DNA of 64,000 nucleotides from an uncultured Oxalobacteraceae bacterium (GTDB lineage Bacteria; Pseudomonadota; Gammaproteobacteria; Burkholderiales; Burkholderiaceae_D). The DNA is taken from the NCBI GenBank assembly GCA_903893945.1, contig CAITOF010000095.1, positions 1 to 64,000 of the forward strand, given 5' to 3'. The notes below the pieces were generated by a model. It saw only the letters and a list, made by a program, of their open reading frames with translations, was not told where the DNA came from and searched no databases. Shown here in pieces: positions 37,493 through 46,708 of the stretch (the stretch's first letter is position 1; every line of letters begins with the position of its first letter). Position numbers and translations under genes: made by a program.

Positions 37493-37738
37493 TCAAAATA
37501 TCATTTTGATAATAAATCAGACTGAATGGCTGATTAACGGCTGACTGAGCGCCATTATTATCTTATTAACATTATTTTTGCGCGAGAATGTGCCGGTCAG
37601 CAAGGGTTTGCCACCATGCATCTATCAGGCGCAACGCGCATACGGTAAAATAGCGCTCTTTCCCGGAAGCTGCCTTTTTTAAGCCGGACATGACGTTAAC
37701 TTATCCCTTTTCATTAACCACTCTCACCTGACTTTCAC

Positions 37739-38932
37739 ATGCAATTTATTCGATTCAGCGATCTAATCGCACAGGGCAGCCTGGCTGGCAAACGTGTTTT
37801 TATCCGCGCAGATCTGAATGTTCCCCAGGATGACGACGGCAATATCACTGAAGACACCCGTATTCGCGCTTCCGTTCCCGCCATTCTGCAGGCGTTAAAC
37901 GCAGGTGCCGCAGTCATGGTGACGTCACATCTGGGCCGTCCTGCCGAAGGTACGCTGACCGCAGCGGACAGTCTTGCGCCCGTCGCCCGTCGACTGGCCG
38001 AGTTGCTCGGCAAACCGGTTGCCCTGCAACAGGACTGGCTGGATGGTGTCGACGTCAAGCCGGGCCAGGTCGTGCTACTGGAAAACTGTCGCGTCAACGT
38101 CGGTGAAAAGAAAAACAGCCCGGAGCTCGCAAAAAAAATGGCAGCACTGTGCGATGTCTATGTTAACGATGCATTCGGTACCGCCCATCGCGCCGAAGCC
38201 ACCACCCACGGCATCGCCCAGTTCGCCCCGGTCGCCTGTGCCGGACCGCTGCTAACCGCGGAACTGGATGCGCTGGGACGCGCTCTGGGTCAACCGGCCC
38301 GTCCGCTGGTGGCCATAGTCGCCGGATCCAAGGTATCGAGCAAGCTCACCATTCTGAAATCGCTGGCCGACAAGGTCGATAACCTGATCGTCGGTGGCGG
38401 CATCGCCAATACATTCATGCTGGCGTCCGGTTTAAAAATCGGTAAATCCCTGGCTGAAGCCGACCTGATTGATGAAGCCAGAGCCATCATGGACATGATG
38501 TCCCAACGCGGTGCGACGGTACCGATCCCCGTCGACGTTGTCTGCGCCAAAGAATTCTCCGCCAGCGCCAGCGCCACCGTGAAACCGGTCGCCGACGTGG
38601 CTGATGACGACATGATTCTGGACATAGGCCCGGAAACGGCTGCAGCGCTGGCCGGCCAAATCCACCAGGCAGGCACGATAGTCTGGAACGGTCCGGTAGG
38701 TGTGTTTGAATTTGACCAGTTTGGTCATGGCACAAAAACGCTGGCGCTGGCAATTGCCAACGGCAACGGTTTTTCCGTCGCCGGTGGCGGTGATACACTG
38801 GCTGCCATTGCCAAATACCAGATTGCCGACAAAATCGGGTACATCTCGACCGGAGGGGGTGCATTTCTGGAATTTTTGGAAGGAAAAACCCTGCCTGCCG
38901 TTGAGATACTGATGCAACGGGCAGCAGGATGA
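37739..38932 (+). CDS. pgk: Phosphoglycerate kinase
   Basis: 397-residue glycolytic kinase that makes ATP from 1,3-bisphosphoglycerate. The N-terminal [16 protein letters not shown], the TSHLGRP block near residue 60, the [14 protein letters not shown] block near 143 and the C-terminal nucleotide loop [12 protein letters not shown] near 345 are all intact. It opens a co-directional run pgk-pyk-fba-purE-purC-sua5 that spans over 6 kb. The 246-base gap upstream to azlD has no gene; no Shine-Dalgarno is obvious just before the ATG. Confidence 0.97.
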   Translation: MQFIRFSDLIAQGSLAGKRVFIRADLNVPQDDDGNITEDTRIRASVPAILQALNAGAAVMVTSHLGRPAEGTLTAADSLAPVARRLAELLGKPVALQQDWLDGVDVKPGQVVLLENCRVNVGEKKNSPELAKKMAALCDVYVNDAFGTAHRAEATTHGIAQFAPVACAGPLLTAELDALGRALGQPARPLVAIVAGSKVSSKLTILKSLADKVDNLIVGGGIANTFMLASGLKIGKSLAEADLIDEARAIMDMMSQRGATVPIPVDVVCAKEFSASASATVKPVADVADDDMILDIGPETAAALAGQIHQAGTIVWNGPVGVFEFDQFGHGTKTLALAIANGNGFSVAGGGDTLAAIAKYQIADKIGYISTGGGAFLEFLEGKTLPAVEILMQRAAG

Positions 38933-38994
38933 ACGTCATCAAATAACACTGGGCCCTACTTCCTTCTACCATGCAAAAAAATCTGGAGACAACC

Positions 38995-40434
38995 ATGTCG
39001 CGCGGCACAAAAATAGTAGCAACCATTGGACCTGCATCAAATTCTCCTGAAATTCTGACACGCATGTTTAAGGCCGGCGTTAACGTCGTACGCCTGAATT
39101 TTTCCCATGGCAAAGCGCAAGACCACATTGATCTCGCTGCCATGGTACGAAAAGCCGCATCAACCTGCGGACGTGAAATCGCCATCATGGCTGACCTGCA
39201 GGGCCCAAAAATCCGGATCGGCAAGTTCGAAAATGGCCGGATCACGCTTAAAAATGATGACAAATTCATCCTGGATGCGGAATGCGAACTGGGTAATCAG
39301 GAGCGGGTGGGACTCGACTACAAGGCACTGCCGCGCGATGTCAAACCGAACGACTTCCTGCTGTTAAATGACGGTCTGATTGTTCTGGTCGTCGATACCA
39401 TCGTCGGAGCACAGATTTTCACCACGGTGAAAATCGGCGGCGAATTATCCAATAACAAGGGCATCAACCGCCAGGGCGGTGGTCTGACGGCTTCCGCATT
39501 AACGTCCAAGGACATGGAAGACATCAAGACAGCAATGAATTTCCAGGCGGATTACGTCGCTGTTTCATTCCCCAAAAATGCCACGGATATGGAAATGGCA
39601 CGGCAACTGGCCAATATAGCCGGCGAGCCCTACGGTCACAAACCCATGATGATCGCAAAAATAGAACGCGCCGAGGCCATTCCCCTGCTTCAGGAAATCC
39701 TGGACGCGTCGGACGGAATCATGGTGGCACGGGGTGACCTGGCAGTGGAGGTTGGCAACGCAACAGTGCCCGCATTGCAGAAACGCATGATTAAAATGGC
39801 GCGGGCATCAAACAAGCTCACCATCACGGCGACGCAAATGATGGAATCCATGATCGTCAACGCCGTGCCAACACGCGCGGAAGTGTCTGACGTTGCCAAT
39901 GCGGTACTGGATGGCACCGACGCCGTCATGACCTCAGCCGAAACAGCGTCGGGCAGGTATCCGGTTGAAACGGTCGAAATGATGGCTGCCGTCTGCCTGG
40001 AAGCAGAAAAATCCCATGTGTGCGAACTGGACGCCGATTTCCTGAATGCGCGTTTTACCCGCATCGATCAGTCGATTGCCTATGGCGCATTATTTACAGC
40101 CTACCATCTGCGTGTAAAGGCGATTGTCGCGCTAACCGAATCGGGATCCACAGCACTCTGGATGAGTCGTCACAATATTGATATCCCCCTGATTGCGCTG
40201 ACGCCCAGCCGCACCACGCAGCGAAAAATTGCGCTGTACCGCAATGTTCGCACTTACGAACTGCCTTATCATTGCGACCGCGAAACCATGCTCAGAAACG
40301 CCGAACAGATTTTACTGGACAACAAGGTGGTCCAGGAAGGCGATACGATTGTTGTCACGTGGGGTGAACCAATGGGTCAGATTGGCGGAACCAATGCGCT
40401 GAAAATTGTGCGCGTGGGTGACCTGGTCAAATAA
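38995..40434 (+). CDS. pyk: Pyruvate kinase
   Basis: Converts phosphoenolpyruvate and ADP to pyruvate and ATP. I chose the ATG at 38995 (MSRGTKIVATIGPAS, 479 aa) because the ribosome site GGAG lies between it and the in-frame ATG at 38971. Family features are NFSHGKAQDH near residue 37, the catalytic Lys region MIAKIERAEA near 220, MVARGDLAVEV near 243 and ATQMMESMIV near 280. The C-terminal allosteric domain (from about 345) is complete. It lies 62 nt after pgk. Confidence 0.96.
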   Translation: MSRGTKIVATIGPASNSPEILTRMFKAGVNVVRLNFSHGKAQDHIDLAAMVRKAASTCGREIAIMADLQGPKIRIGKFENGRITLKNDDKFILDAECELGNQERVGLDYKALPRDVKPNDFLLLNDGLIVLVVDTIVGAQIFTTVKIGGELSNNKGINRQGGGLTASALTSKDMEDIKTAMNFQADYVAVSFPKNATDMEMARQLANIAGEPYGHKPMMIAKIERAEAIPLLQEILDASDGIMVARGDLAVEVGNATVPALQKRMIKMARASNKLTITATQMMESMIVNAVPTRAEVSDVANAVLDGTDAVMTSAETASGRYPVETVEMMAAVCLEAEKSHVCELDADFLNARFTRIDQSIAYGALFTAYHLRVKAIVALTESGSTALWMSRHNIDIPLIALTPSRTTQRKIALYRNVRTYELPYHCDRETMLRNAEQILLDNKVVQEGDTIVVTWGEPMGQIGGTNALKIVRVGDLVK

Positions 40435-40478
40435 TTTTTTAACCTAACTTTTTAAAACTCGTTTATTTCGGAGAAAAT

Positions 40479-41543
40479 ATGGCACTCGTATCTATGCGAC
40501 AACTGCTTGACCATGCCGCTGAACACGGTTATGGCTTACCGGCATTCAATGTGAATAATCTCGAACAGGTCAGCGCCATCATGCAGGCTGCCGATGAGGC
40601 CGGCTCACCGGTCATCATGCAGGCGTCTGCCGGCGCGCGCAAATATGCCGGGGAAGCCTTTCTCCGACACCTGATTTCCGCGGCGGTTGAAGCGTATCCC
40701 CACATTCCTGTCGTCATGCATCAGGACCACGGTCAGTCACCCGCGGTGTGCATGGCAGCAATCAAGTCCGGATTTACCTCGGTAATGATGGACGGCTCCC
40801 TCATGCCTGATGGCAAAAGCGTGGCCTCGTACGACTACAACGTGGACGTATCACGCAAAGTGGTTGAATTTTCCCATTACATCGGCGTCACTGTCGAAGC
40901 CGAACTGGGCGTGCTCGGATCGCTGGAGACGATGATGGGCGACAAGGAAGATGGCCACGGCGCCGACGGTAAAATGACTCGGGAACAGTTATTGACCGAT
41001 GTCACCCAGGCCGCCGACTTCGTCAAACATACACAATGTGATGCATTGGCCATTGCTATCGGAACCTCGCACGGGGCTTACAAGTTTTCCAGAAAGCCGA
41101 CCGGTGACATTCTGGCGATTGACCGGATTAAGGAAATTCACAAGCGCATCCCCAATACCCATCTGGTGATGCACGGATCATCGTCCGTGCCGCAGGAACT
41201 GCTGGCTGAAATCCGCCAGTTTGGTGGCGACATGAAAGAAACCTATGGCGTACCGGTTGAAGAAATTCAGGAAGGTATCAAGCACGGTGTCCGCAAAATC
41301 AATATCGACACCGACATCCGTCTGGCAATGACCGGCGCAGTGCGCCGTTACCTGTTTGAAAACCCCGGCAAGTTTGATCCACGCGATTATTTAAAACCAG
41401 CCCGTGAAGCAGCAATGCAGGTCTGCAAAGCGCGATTCCTGGCATTTGGCTGTGAAGGACAGGCAGGCAGAATCCATCCGGTTCCCCTGGAAAAAATGGC
41501 CGAGAAATACAAACAGGGCGCATTAGCGCAGATCGTTAACTAA
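40479..41543 (+). CDS. fba: Fructose-bisphosphate aldolase, class II
   Basis: 354-residue zinc-dependent aldolase of the Calvin-cycle (CbbA/type B) subtype, judged from [30 protein letters not shown]. Metal ligands are in [11 protein letters not shown] near residue 83, the later [12 protein letters not shown] and [11 protein letters not shown] near 230. The active-site [18 protein letters not shown] lies near 275. A clear ribosome site (CGGAGAAA) precedes the ATG. It lies between pyk and purE on the same strand. Confidence 0.96.
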   Translation: MALVSMRQLLDHAAEHGYGLPAFNVNNLEQVSAIMQAADEAGSPVIMQASAGARKYAGEAFLRHLISAAVEAYPHIPVVMHQDHGQSPAVCMAAIKSGFTSVMMDGSLMPDGKSVASYDYNVDVSRKVVEFSHYIGVTVEAELGVLGSLETMMGDKEDGHGADGKMTREQLLTDVTQAADFVKHTQCDALAIAIGTSHGAYKFSRKPTGDILAIDRIKEIHKRIPNTHLVMHGSSSVPQELLAEIRQFGGDMKETYGVPVEEIQEGIKHGVRKINIDTDIRLAMTGAVRRYLFENPGKFDPRDYLKPAREAAMQVCKARFLAFGCEGQAGRIHPVPLEKMAEKYKQGALAQIVN

Positions 41544-41559
41544 CAGCATCGGAGTGGGT

Positions 41560-42045
41560 ATGGCAACCGTAGGTATCGTAATGGGATCGACATCGGATTG
41601 GGATGTCATGAAAGAAGCGGCACAGATCTGCAAGGATTTCGGTGTCAGTTATCAGGCACGTGCCCTGTCGGCACATCGCACGCCTGTTGAGCTGGAAACA
41701 TGGATGACAGAAATGGAAGCCTCAGGCTGTCAGGCATTCATTGCCGGCGCAGGTGCCGCAGCGCACCTGGCGGGTGTGGTTGCCGCTAAAACGATATTGC
41801 CGACGTTTGGCGTGCCGATCCCGTCCAAATATCTGAAAGGTCTGGATTCACTGTTGGCCATGGTCCAGATGCCCAAGGGAATTCCCGTGTCGACCCTGGC
41901 CATTGGCGAAGCAGGTGCTGCCAATGCAGGCCTGTCAGTGGTCGCAATACTCGCGCTGCACGACCCTGACATGCGTGCCAAACTGGTCAAGTATCGCGCG
42001 GATCAGGCAGAAAAAGTGCGCAATTCCAGATTGCCGGAACTTTAA
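41560..42045 (+). CDS. purE: 5-(carboxyamino)imidazole ribonucleotide mutase, class I PurE
   Basis: 161-residue PurE that moves the carboxylate of N5-CAIR to C4 in purine synthesis. I chose the ATG at 41560 ([17 protein letters not shown]), five bases after GGAG, rather than the GTG at 41554. The substrate motifs [15 protein letters not shown] and [10 protein letters not shown] are present. [15 protein letters not shown] marks a class I enzyme, which needs PurK to make N5-CAIR. In many relatives purK is beside purE; here purC follows directly after 23 nt and purK is absent from the window. Confidence 0.95.
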   Translation: MATVGIVMGSTSDWDVMKEAAQICKDFGVSYQARALSAHRTPVELETWMTEMEASGCQAFIAGAGAAAHLAGVVAAKTILPTFGVPIPSKYLKGLDSLLAMVQMPKGIPVSTLAIGEAGAANAGLSVVAILALHDPDMRAKLVKYRADQAEKVRNSRLPEL

Positions 42046-42068
42046 TTCAAAAGACACAAGGAAAAGCT

Positions 42069-42950
42069 ATGACAGGTATACTAGAAACCAAATTAACCTC
42101 GCTGCCCTTTTTACACCGGGGAAAAGTTCGTGACATTTATGCTGTCGGTGACGATCATTTACTGGTGATCCAGACCGATCGGCTGTCAGCCTTTGATGTC
42201 ATTCTGGACGACCCGATTCCAAATAAGGGCAAAGTCCTGACCACCATGTCCAATTTCTGGTTCAAAAAATTTGGCCATCTGATGCCCAATCACATGACCG
42301 ATATCGATCCACTGTCACTGGTGACCAGCGCAGAACGCCCGCAGGTCGAAGGTCGGGCCATTGTGGTCAGGAAATTCCGGCCGCTGGCCATTGAAGCGAT
42401 CGTACGCGGTTATATTATCGGTTCAGGATGGAAGGATTACCAGAAGACGGGCATGGTCTGCGGCCATCAATTACCCGCCGGACTGAAAGAAGGCCAGAAA
42501 CTTCCGCAGGTGTTGTTTACGCCATCAACCAAAGCACCTGCCGGTCAGCATGACGAAAATATTTCTTTTGCAGAAACTGAAAAAATTGTCGGTGCCGAGA
42601 TTGCTGCCAAAGTCCGCGACCTGGCGATCAAGTTATATTCCGAAGCGGCCGAATATGCTGCCACCAAGGGAATTATTATTGCGGATACCAAATTTGAGTT
42701 CGGCCTGGACGCCAGCAATAATATTTATCTGATCGACGAAATACTGACACCGGACTCGTCGCGTTTCTGGCCGGCGGCAAGTTACCAGGTTGGCATGTCG
42801 CCGCCTTCCTTCGACAAGCAGTTTGTCCGCGACTGGCTGGAACAACAGCCATGGAATAAAAAGGCCCCGGCACCACGATTACCTGCTGAAGTCGCGCAAC
42901 AGACAGCAGATAAATACGCCGAAGCACTGCGATTGCTGACAGTCGCCTGA
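42069..42950 (+). CDS. purC: Phosphoribosylaminoimidazole-succinocarboxamide synthase
   Basis: 293-residue SAICAR synthase that joins CAIR and aspartate using ATP. The N-terminal [30 protein letters not shown] is diagnostic of the longer yeast-like form found in betaproteobacteria. [21 protein letters not shown] lies near residue 105, and [17 protein letters not shown] near 222. A strong ribosome site (AAGGAAA) precedes the ATG. It follows purE in the same operon-like run, so CAIR from PurE is consumed directly by the next gene product. Confidence 0.97.
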   Translation: MTGILETKLTSLPFLHRGKVRDIYAVGDDHLLVIQTDRLSAFDVILDDPIPNKGKVLTTMSNFWFKKFGHLMPNHMTDIDPLSLVTSAERPQVEGRAIVVRKFRPLAIEAIVRGYIIGSGWKDYQKTGMVCGHQLPAGLKEGQKLPQVLFTPSTKAPAGQHDENISFAETEKIVGAEIAAKVRDLAIKLYSEAAEYAATKGIIIADTKFEFGLDASNNIYLIDEILTPDSSRFWPAASYQVGMSPPSFDKQFVRDWLEQQPWNKKAPAPRLPAEVAQQTADKYAEALRLLTVA

Positions 42951-42971
42951 TGACATGACCGGGCGAGGGCC

Positions 42972-44027
42972 ATGCGCCCTCACCTTTTCAATCCCATGAT
43001 GCCTACATCCCTGCAGATTTCCCATGCCGCGGACATCCTTGAAAAAGGTGGCTTGGTCGCGTTCCCGACTGAAACCGTCTATGGGCTGGGGGCGGACGCG
43101 GAAAACCCCGCTGCGGTAGCCTCAATTTATGCCACCAAGGGAAGACCGGCAAATCACCCTGTCATCGTGCATTTATCGCCCGAAGCGGACCTGAGTTACT
43201 GGGCTAAGGACATTCCCGACGAAGCGCATAAATTGATAGCAGCCTTCTGGCCCGGACCGCTGACGCTGATTCTGAAACGCGCTGATCACATTCCGGATGC
43301 AGTTTCGGGCGGACAGGACACGATAGGCATACGCTGCCCTTCGCATCCGGTCGCGCAGGCGCTCCTGCGCTCTTTTAAAGGAGGGCAAGGTGGCATTGCA
43401 GCTCCTTCGGCAAATAAATTCGGCAGGGTAAGCCCAACGACCGCACAGCATGTGCGCGATGAATTCATTCACGAGCTCAAGCCCAATGGCCTGGTCAAGA
43501 TGGTGCTGGCGGGAGAACAGAGTGAGGTCGGCATTGAATCAACCATCGTCGATTTAAGCCGACTGGCGGCGCATGGTCCTGTCCTGCTCCGACCGGGTCA
43601 CATCACCAGCGGTCAGTTGGCTGCGGTGCTGGGCAGGAAACTGACTGCACCGGCAACGGGTCACGAGACGCCACGCGCTTCGGGCACGCTGGAAGCGCAC
43701 TACGCCCCCCACACGCCACTGGTGGTAATTCAACCGGCGCAGCTTGATCCGGTTTTAGGGCAACTGCAACGCGCCAACAGAACAACTGCGCTTCTGACCT
43801 ACGCCACACCGCCCCGCAACGACTGTGTCAGCCAGATCGATCTCTCTGAGCAGGCCACCGAATATGCCTATGAACTTTATGCCAGCCTGCGAAAACTGGA
43901 CATGGCCGCCGCCGACGTGATCCTTGTCGTTGCGCCGCCCGACAACGCCGACTGGCACGGCGTGCACGATCGCCTGAAACGCGCTGCCCATGATTCACTG
44001 GGTGTGCTGGCCCGGTTAATAAAGTAA
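42972..44027 (+). CDS. Threonylcarbamoyladenylate synthase (Sua5 type)
   Basis: Makes threonylcarbamoyl-AMP for the t6A37 modification of tRNAs decoding ANN codons. The 351-residue length indicates the full Sua5 form: a YrdC domain (about residues 10-215) with KGGLVAFPTETVYGLGADA near residue 23 and KGRPANHP near 57, and a C-terminal Sua5 domain from about 235. ATP/phosphate contacts PSANKFGRVSPTTAQHV and STIVDLS are present. Alternative starts at 42996 and 42999 (MMPTSLQ) would trim eight or nine residues; none has a decisive ribosome site. It closes the pgk-to-pur run. Confidence 0.92.
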   Translation: MRPHLFNPMMPTSLQISHAADILEKGGLVAFPTETVYGLGADAENPAAVASIYATKGRPANHPVIVHLSPEADLSYWAKDIPDEAHKLIAAFWPGPLTLILKRADHIPDAVSGGQDTIGIRCPSHPVAQALLRSFKGGQGGIAAPSANKFGRVSPTTAQHVRDEFIHELKPNGLVKMVLAGEQSEVGIESTIVDLSRLAAHGPVLLRPGHITSGQLAAVLGRKLTAPATGHETPRASGTLEAHYAPHTPLVVIQPAQLDPVLGQLQRANRTTALLTYATPPRNDCVSQIDLSEQATEYAYELYASLRKLDMAAADVILVVAPPDNADWHGVHDRLKRAAHDSLGVLARLIK

Positions 44028-44065
44028 CCGGCCACGCTGTCTGCCCGGCGCCTATCGGGCAACAT

Positions 44066-44239
44066 TTAGGCAACATTTCCCGCCACAGTCAGAATTTCCC
44101 GGGTCCTGGCAAAGGGCGGCGCATGCATGTAGATGGCGCCATTAATTTTATGCAGAACGGTTGCGCAACCACCGGCAATGACTGCCACACGTTCAGGTAC
44201 TTTTTCTGGCTCGATATGGTGTGTCGGGTGATCATAAAA
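44066..44239 (-). pseudogene. Possible coding remnant in frame with the MFS gene
   Basis: After the TAG stop of the MFS transporter (44242-44240) the same frame stays open for 57 codons to a TAA at 44066. Its composition looks coding: HIEPEKVPERVAVIAGGC, then ATVLHKINGAIYMHAPPF. It is not hydrophobic, so it is not a lost transmembrane helix. It may be the tail of a decayed downstream gene, or a fused cytoplasmic tail cut off by one point mutation. Its end overlaps an 11-bp near-perfect tandem repeat (44057-44067 and 44068-44078). Confidence 0.35.
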
Positions 44240-45505
44240 CTAGTTCTCCGGCACCATAAAGGTTAGCAGGGCACCGAGGGTCATTGATGCGGCCATCATC
44301 ACCATGCCGGTATCCGTGCTGTGGGTCAATTGTTTTAGCCACCCGACCGAATACGGACTGACAAATCCGGCCAGATTGCCCAAGGAATTGATCAGCGCAA
44401 TGCCACCAGCCGCGGCACGGCCACGCAAAATCGCCGTCGGCAAACTCCAGAACAGGGGGAATGTCGTCAACACGCCCATTGTCGCCAGCGTAAGCGAGAT
44501 CATCGCCCATGTCGTATTATGCGCAAAAGCGGTACACAGTAACAGACCTGTACACCCTGCCATGGCTGGCAGGATGATGTGCCAGCGGCGCTCCTGGTGT
44601 TTATCGGCACTATGGCCGATTAAAACCATCGTCACCGCAGCGGCCAGGTACGGCACGGCAGTCAGCAGACCAATATTCAGGGTATTGCTCACGCCCGTGG
44701 ATTTGATGATGGTCGGGAGCCAGAAACTGACTCCGTACAGGCCCATCACAAAGCAGAAATAAATTAATGCCATGTGCCAGACCACCCTGGACCTTACGAC
44801 ATCCCTGAATCCGGATTCGGGTTTATGCAGGTTATCTTCTCGAACCAGATCAGTCAGCAGCTGCTTCCCGGTTGGACATAACCAGTCTGCATCACTTATG
44901 CCATTATCGAGAAACAAAAAGACCACCCCGCCCAGAATGAGCGAAGGAATGGCTTCAATCAGAAACATCCATTGCCATCCGGCCAACCCGGCCACACCGG
45001 GCATCGTGTTCATGATCCATCCGGATAAAGGACCACCGACGATGCCTGATACCGCCACAGCGGTCATGAACATCGCAGTAATTTTTCCGCGACGTCGCGC
45101 CGGATACCAGTAAGTAAGATACAGGATCACACCCGGGAAAAAACCTGCTTCGGCAACGCCCAACAAGAACCGCATTGCATAAAATGAGGCGGGAGTATTT
45201 ACAAAAATCATGGCCGCCGAAATGATTCCCCAACTGACCATGATACGGGCAATCCAGAGCCGCGCGCCAACCCGGTGTAAAATGATATTGCTCGGCACTT
45301 CAAACAGAAAATATCCAATAAAGAAGATCCCCGCTCCGAGCCCGTAGACCGTCTCACTGAAACCCAGATCTGCCAGCATCTGAAGTTTGGCAAAGCCGAC
45401 ATTCACCCGATCCAGATACGAAGCGACAAAGCACAGGAACAGGATCGGCAGAAGGCGTCTTGTCACTTTTCTATAGGTAATTTTTTCAAACTCGGTATCG
45501 GTCAT
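44240..45505 (-). CDS. MFS transporter, anion:cation symporter-like
   Basis: 421-residue inner-membrane transporter with 12 predicted helices. The N-terminal RRLLPILFLCFVASYLDRVNVGFAKLQM and the GYFLFEVPSNIILHRVGARLWIARIM block are characteristic of the ACS family (tartrate, phthalate, glucarate and 4-hydroxyphenylacetate carriers). The substrate is probably a carboxylate, not readable in detail. It is transcribed alone, convergent with sua5. The frame remains open for 57 codons beyond its amber stop, described separately. Confidence 0.88.
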   Translation of the reverse strand: MTDTEFEKITYRKVTRRLLPILFLCFVASYLDRVNVGFAKLQMLADLGFSETVYGLGAGIFFIGYFLFEVPSNIILHRVGARLWIARIMVSWGIISAAMIFVNTPASFYAMRFLLGVAEAGFFPGVILYLTYWYPARRRGKITAMFMTAVAVSGIVGGPLSGWIMNTMPGVAGLAGWQWMFLIEAIPSLILGGVVFLFLDNGISDADWLCPTGKQLLTDLVREDNLHKPESGFRDVVRSRVVWHMALIYFCFVMGLYGVSFWLPTIIKSTGVSNTLNIGLLTAVPYLAAAVTMVLIGHSADKHQERRWHIILPAMAGCTGLLLCTAFAHNTTWAMISLTLATMGVLTTFPLFWSLPTAILRGRAAAGGIALINSLGNLAGFVSPYSVGWLKQLTHSTDTGMVMMAASMTLGALLTFMVPEN

Positions 45506-45651
45506 GATTTATTTGGAATTGTTTAAAAATTAAGTTCAACAGAAATCAGCGAACCGGTCACAGGCCCTGATAGTGCGTTACAAATCTGATGTCAACCAGA
45601 GCGGCCATTTGCCGTTAGAATCTTATGCACTTTTTGGATCAGGAACTGAAC

Positions 45652-46161
45652 ATGAAACACGTCTTTTTATTGGCACTCATCGCTACCCTGCCTTTGGTCG
45701 GGCTGGCACAGGAACAGGTGCCGCTGCAGGATGGGCCTGTGCAGGCGCCCATGGCCGCACCTGCCGCCAATGTCCCTGTGGGTGACCAGGGTTATTATGG
45801 TCAGGTGGATCTTGCAAATAATGCGCCACCGCCCGTTATTTATTCAACACCGGTGGTGGTCCAGCCAGCGCCGCAGGGTGCCTACTATCCCCCGGTCTAT
45901 CTGCGCGTGCCACCCGGTTATTATCAGAACTGGCCTCAATACTGCGGCTTTTATAATGCCTGTTATTACCCGGTATTTTTCGTTCAGGATGTCTGGTATC
46001 TCAATGTTTACGCGCCCTGGTACCGCCGCTATTACCCCTACGGACGTCCGGGATTTGTCGCGTCAGTTTATTTCAATCCCCATTATGGCGGATACCGCGG
46101 CGGATATGGCTATACCCCGCGTGGTTACGGCCCCCGCCGTGAATTTGAGCAGCGTCGCTGA
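45652..46161 (+). CDS. Secreted Tyr/Pro-rich protein of unknown function
   Basis: 169-residue protein. Residues 1-19 form a signal peptide (MKHVFLLALIATLPLVGLAQ), so it is exported. The mature part is rich in Pro, Tyr and Gly, with PPVYLRVPPGYYQNWPQYC near residue 80 and a Gly/Tyr/Arg tail (GGYRGGYGYTPRGYGPRR). Similar short secreted proteins occur in Burkholderiales without known function; an outer-surface or envelope-stress role is possible. I chose the ATG at 45652, just after AGGA, instead of the upstream ATG at 45625, because it begins the signal peptide. Confidence 0.7.
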   Translation: MKHVFLLALIATLPLVGLAQEQVPLQDGPVQAPMAAPAANVPVGDQGYYGQVDLANNAPPPVIYSTPVVVQPAPQGAYYPPVYLRVPPGYYQNWPQYCGFYNACYYPVFFVQDVWYLNVYAPWYRRYYPYGRPGFVASVYFNPHYGGYRGGYGYTPRGYGPRREFEQRR

Positions 46162-46170
46162 GCAACAGAG

Positions 46171-46193
46171 ATGCCGGCCAAAATGGCTGGCAT
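46171..46193. terminator. Hairpin between convergent genes
   Basis: Arms ATGCCGGCC (46171-46179) and GGCTGGCAT (46185-46193), 9 bp with one G-T pair, loop AAAAT. It lies between the convergent Tyr/Pro-rich gene and the flavin reductase gene. No T-run follows, so it may need a factor or only protect the 3' end. Confidence 0.4.
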
Positions 46194-46211
46194 GTTGGCT
46201 CAACGGGCAGA

Positions 46212-46703
46212 TTAATCACTGCCCAACAGTTGCCCACCATGGTAAAGGAGCGGCGCGCCTGGTGTAAATTCACATTTTTCCACTGCACCAACGAAAATGA
46301 TATGGTCCCCTTCGGGATAACGGCGCCGGTTGCTGCATTCAAACCAGGCGATTGCACCGGCAATGACGGGATATCCGTTTGGTGACAGGCTGTATTCAAT
46401 TCCCTGAAACCGGTCTTTGCCCGATGCTGAAAACTGGTCTGCAACGGACTTCTGGTTCGCTGCCAGCACATTAACGACATAATGCGAATTAACGGTAAAT
46501 AATGGCAGGGTCGATGAGACGTCAGACAGGCTCCAGAGAATTAACGGTGGATCCAGCGACACGGAATTGAATGAACTGGCCGTAATACCCCAAAAATTAC
46601 CGTTGGGCATTCTGGTGGTAATAACCGTGACCCCCGTGGCAAATTGCGACAACGCGCCTTTGAAATGCGATGGGTCAATGACATGCGGTGGTGATTTTTT
46701 CAT
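46212..46703 (-). CDS. Flavin reductase (FMN-binding split-barrel family)
   Basis: 163-residue flavin reductase-like protein of the DIM6/NTAB (RutF/HpaC) family. It reduces FMN or FAD with NAD(P)H, often for a partner monooxygenase. The family signature FATGVTVITTRMPNGNFWGITASSFNSVSLDPPLILWSL begins near residue 20. The conserved HYVVNVLA block follows, then GDHIIFVGAVEKCEF near the C-terminus. No monooxygenase gene is adjacent. It lies 5 nt after the mksB-like gene on the same strand, so it is probably co-transcribed, though a functional link is not evident. Confidence 0.85.
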   Translation of the reverse strand: MKKSPPHVIDPSHFKGALSQFATGVTVITTRMPNGNFWGITASSFNSVSLDPPLILWSLSDVSSTLPLFTVNSHYVVNVLAANQKSVADQFSASGKDRFQGIEYSLSPNGYPVIAGAIAWFECSNRRRYPEGDHIIFVGAVEKCEFTPGAPLLYHGGQLLGSD

Positions 46704-46708
46704 TTGGT

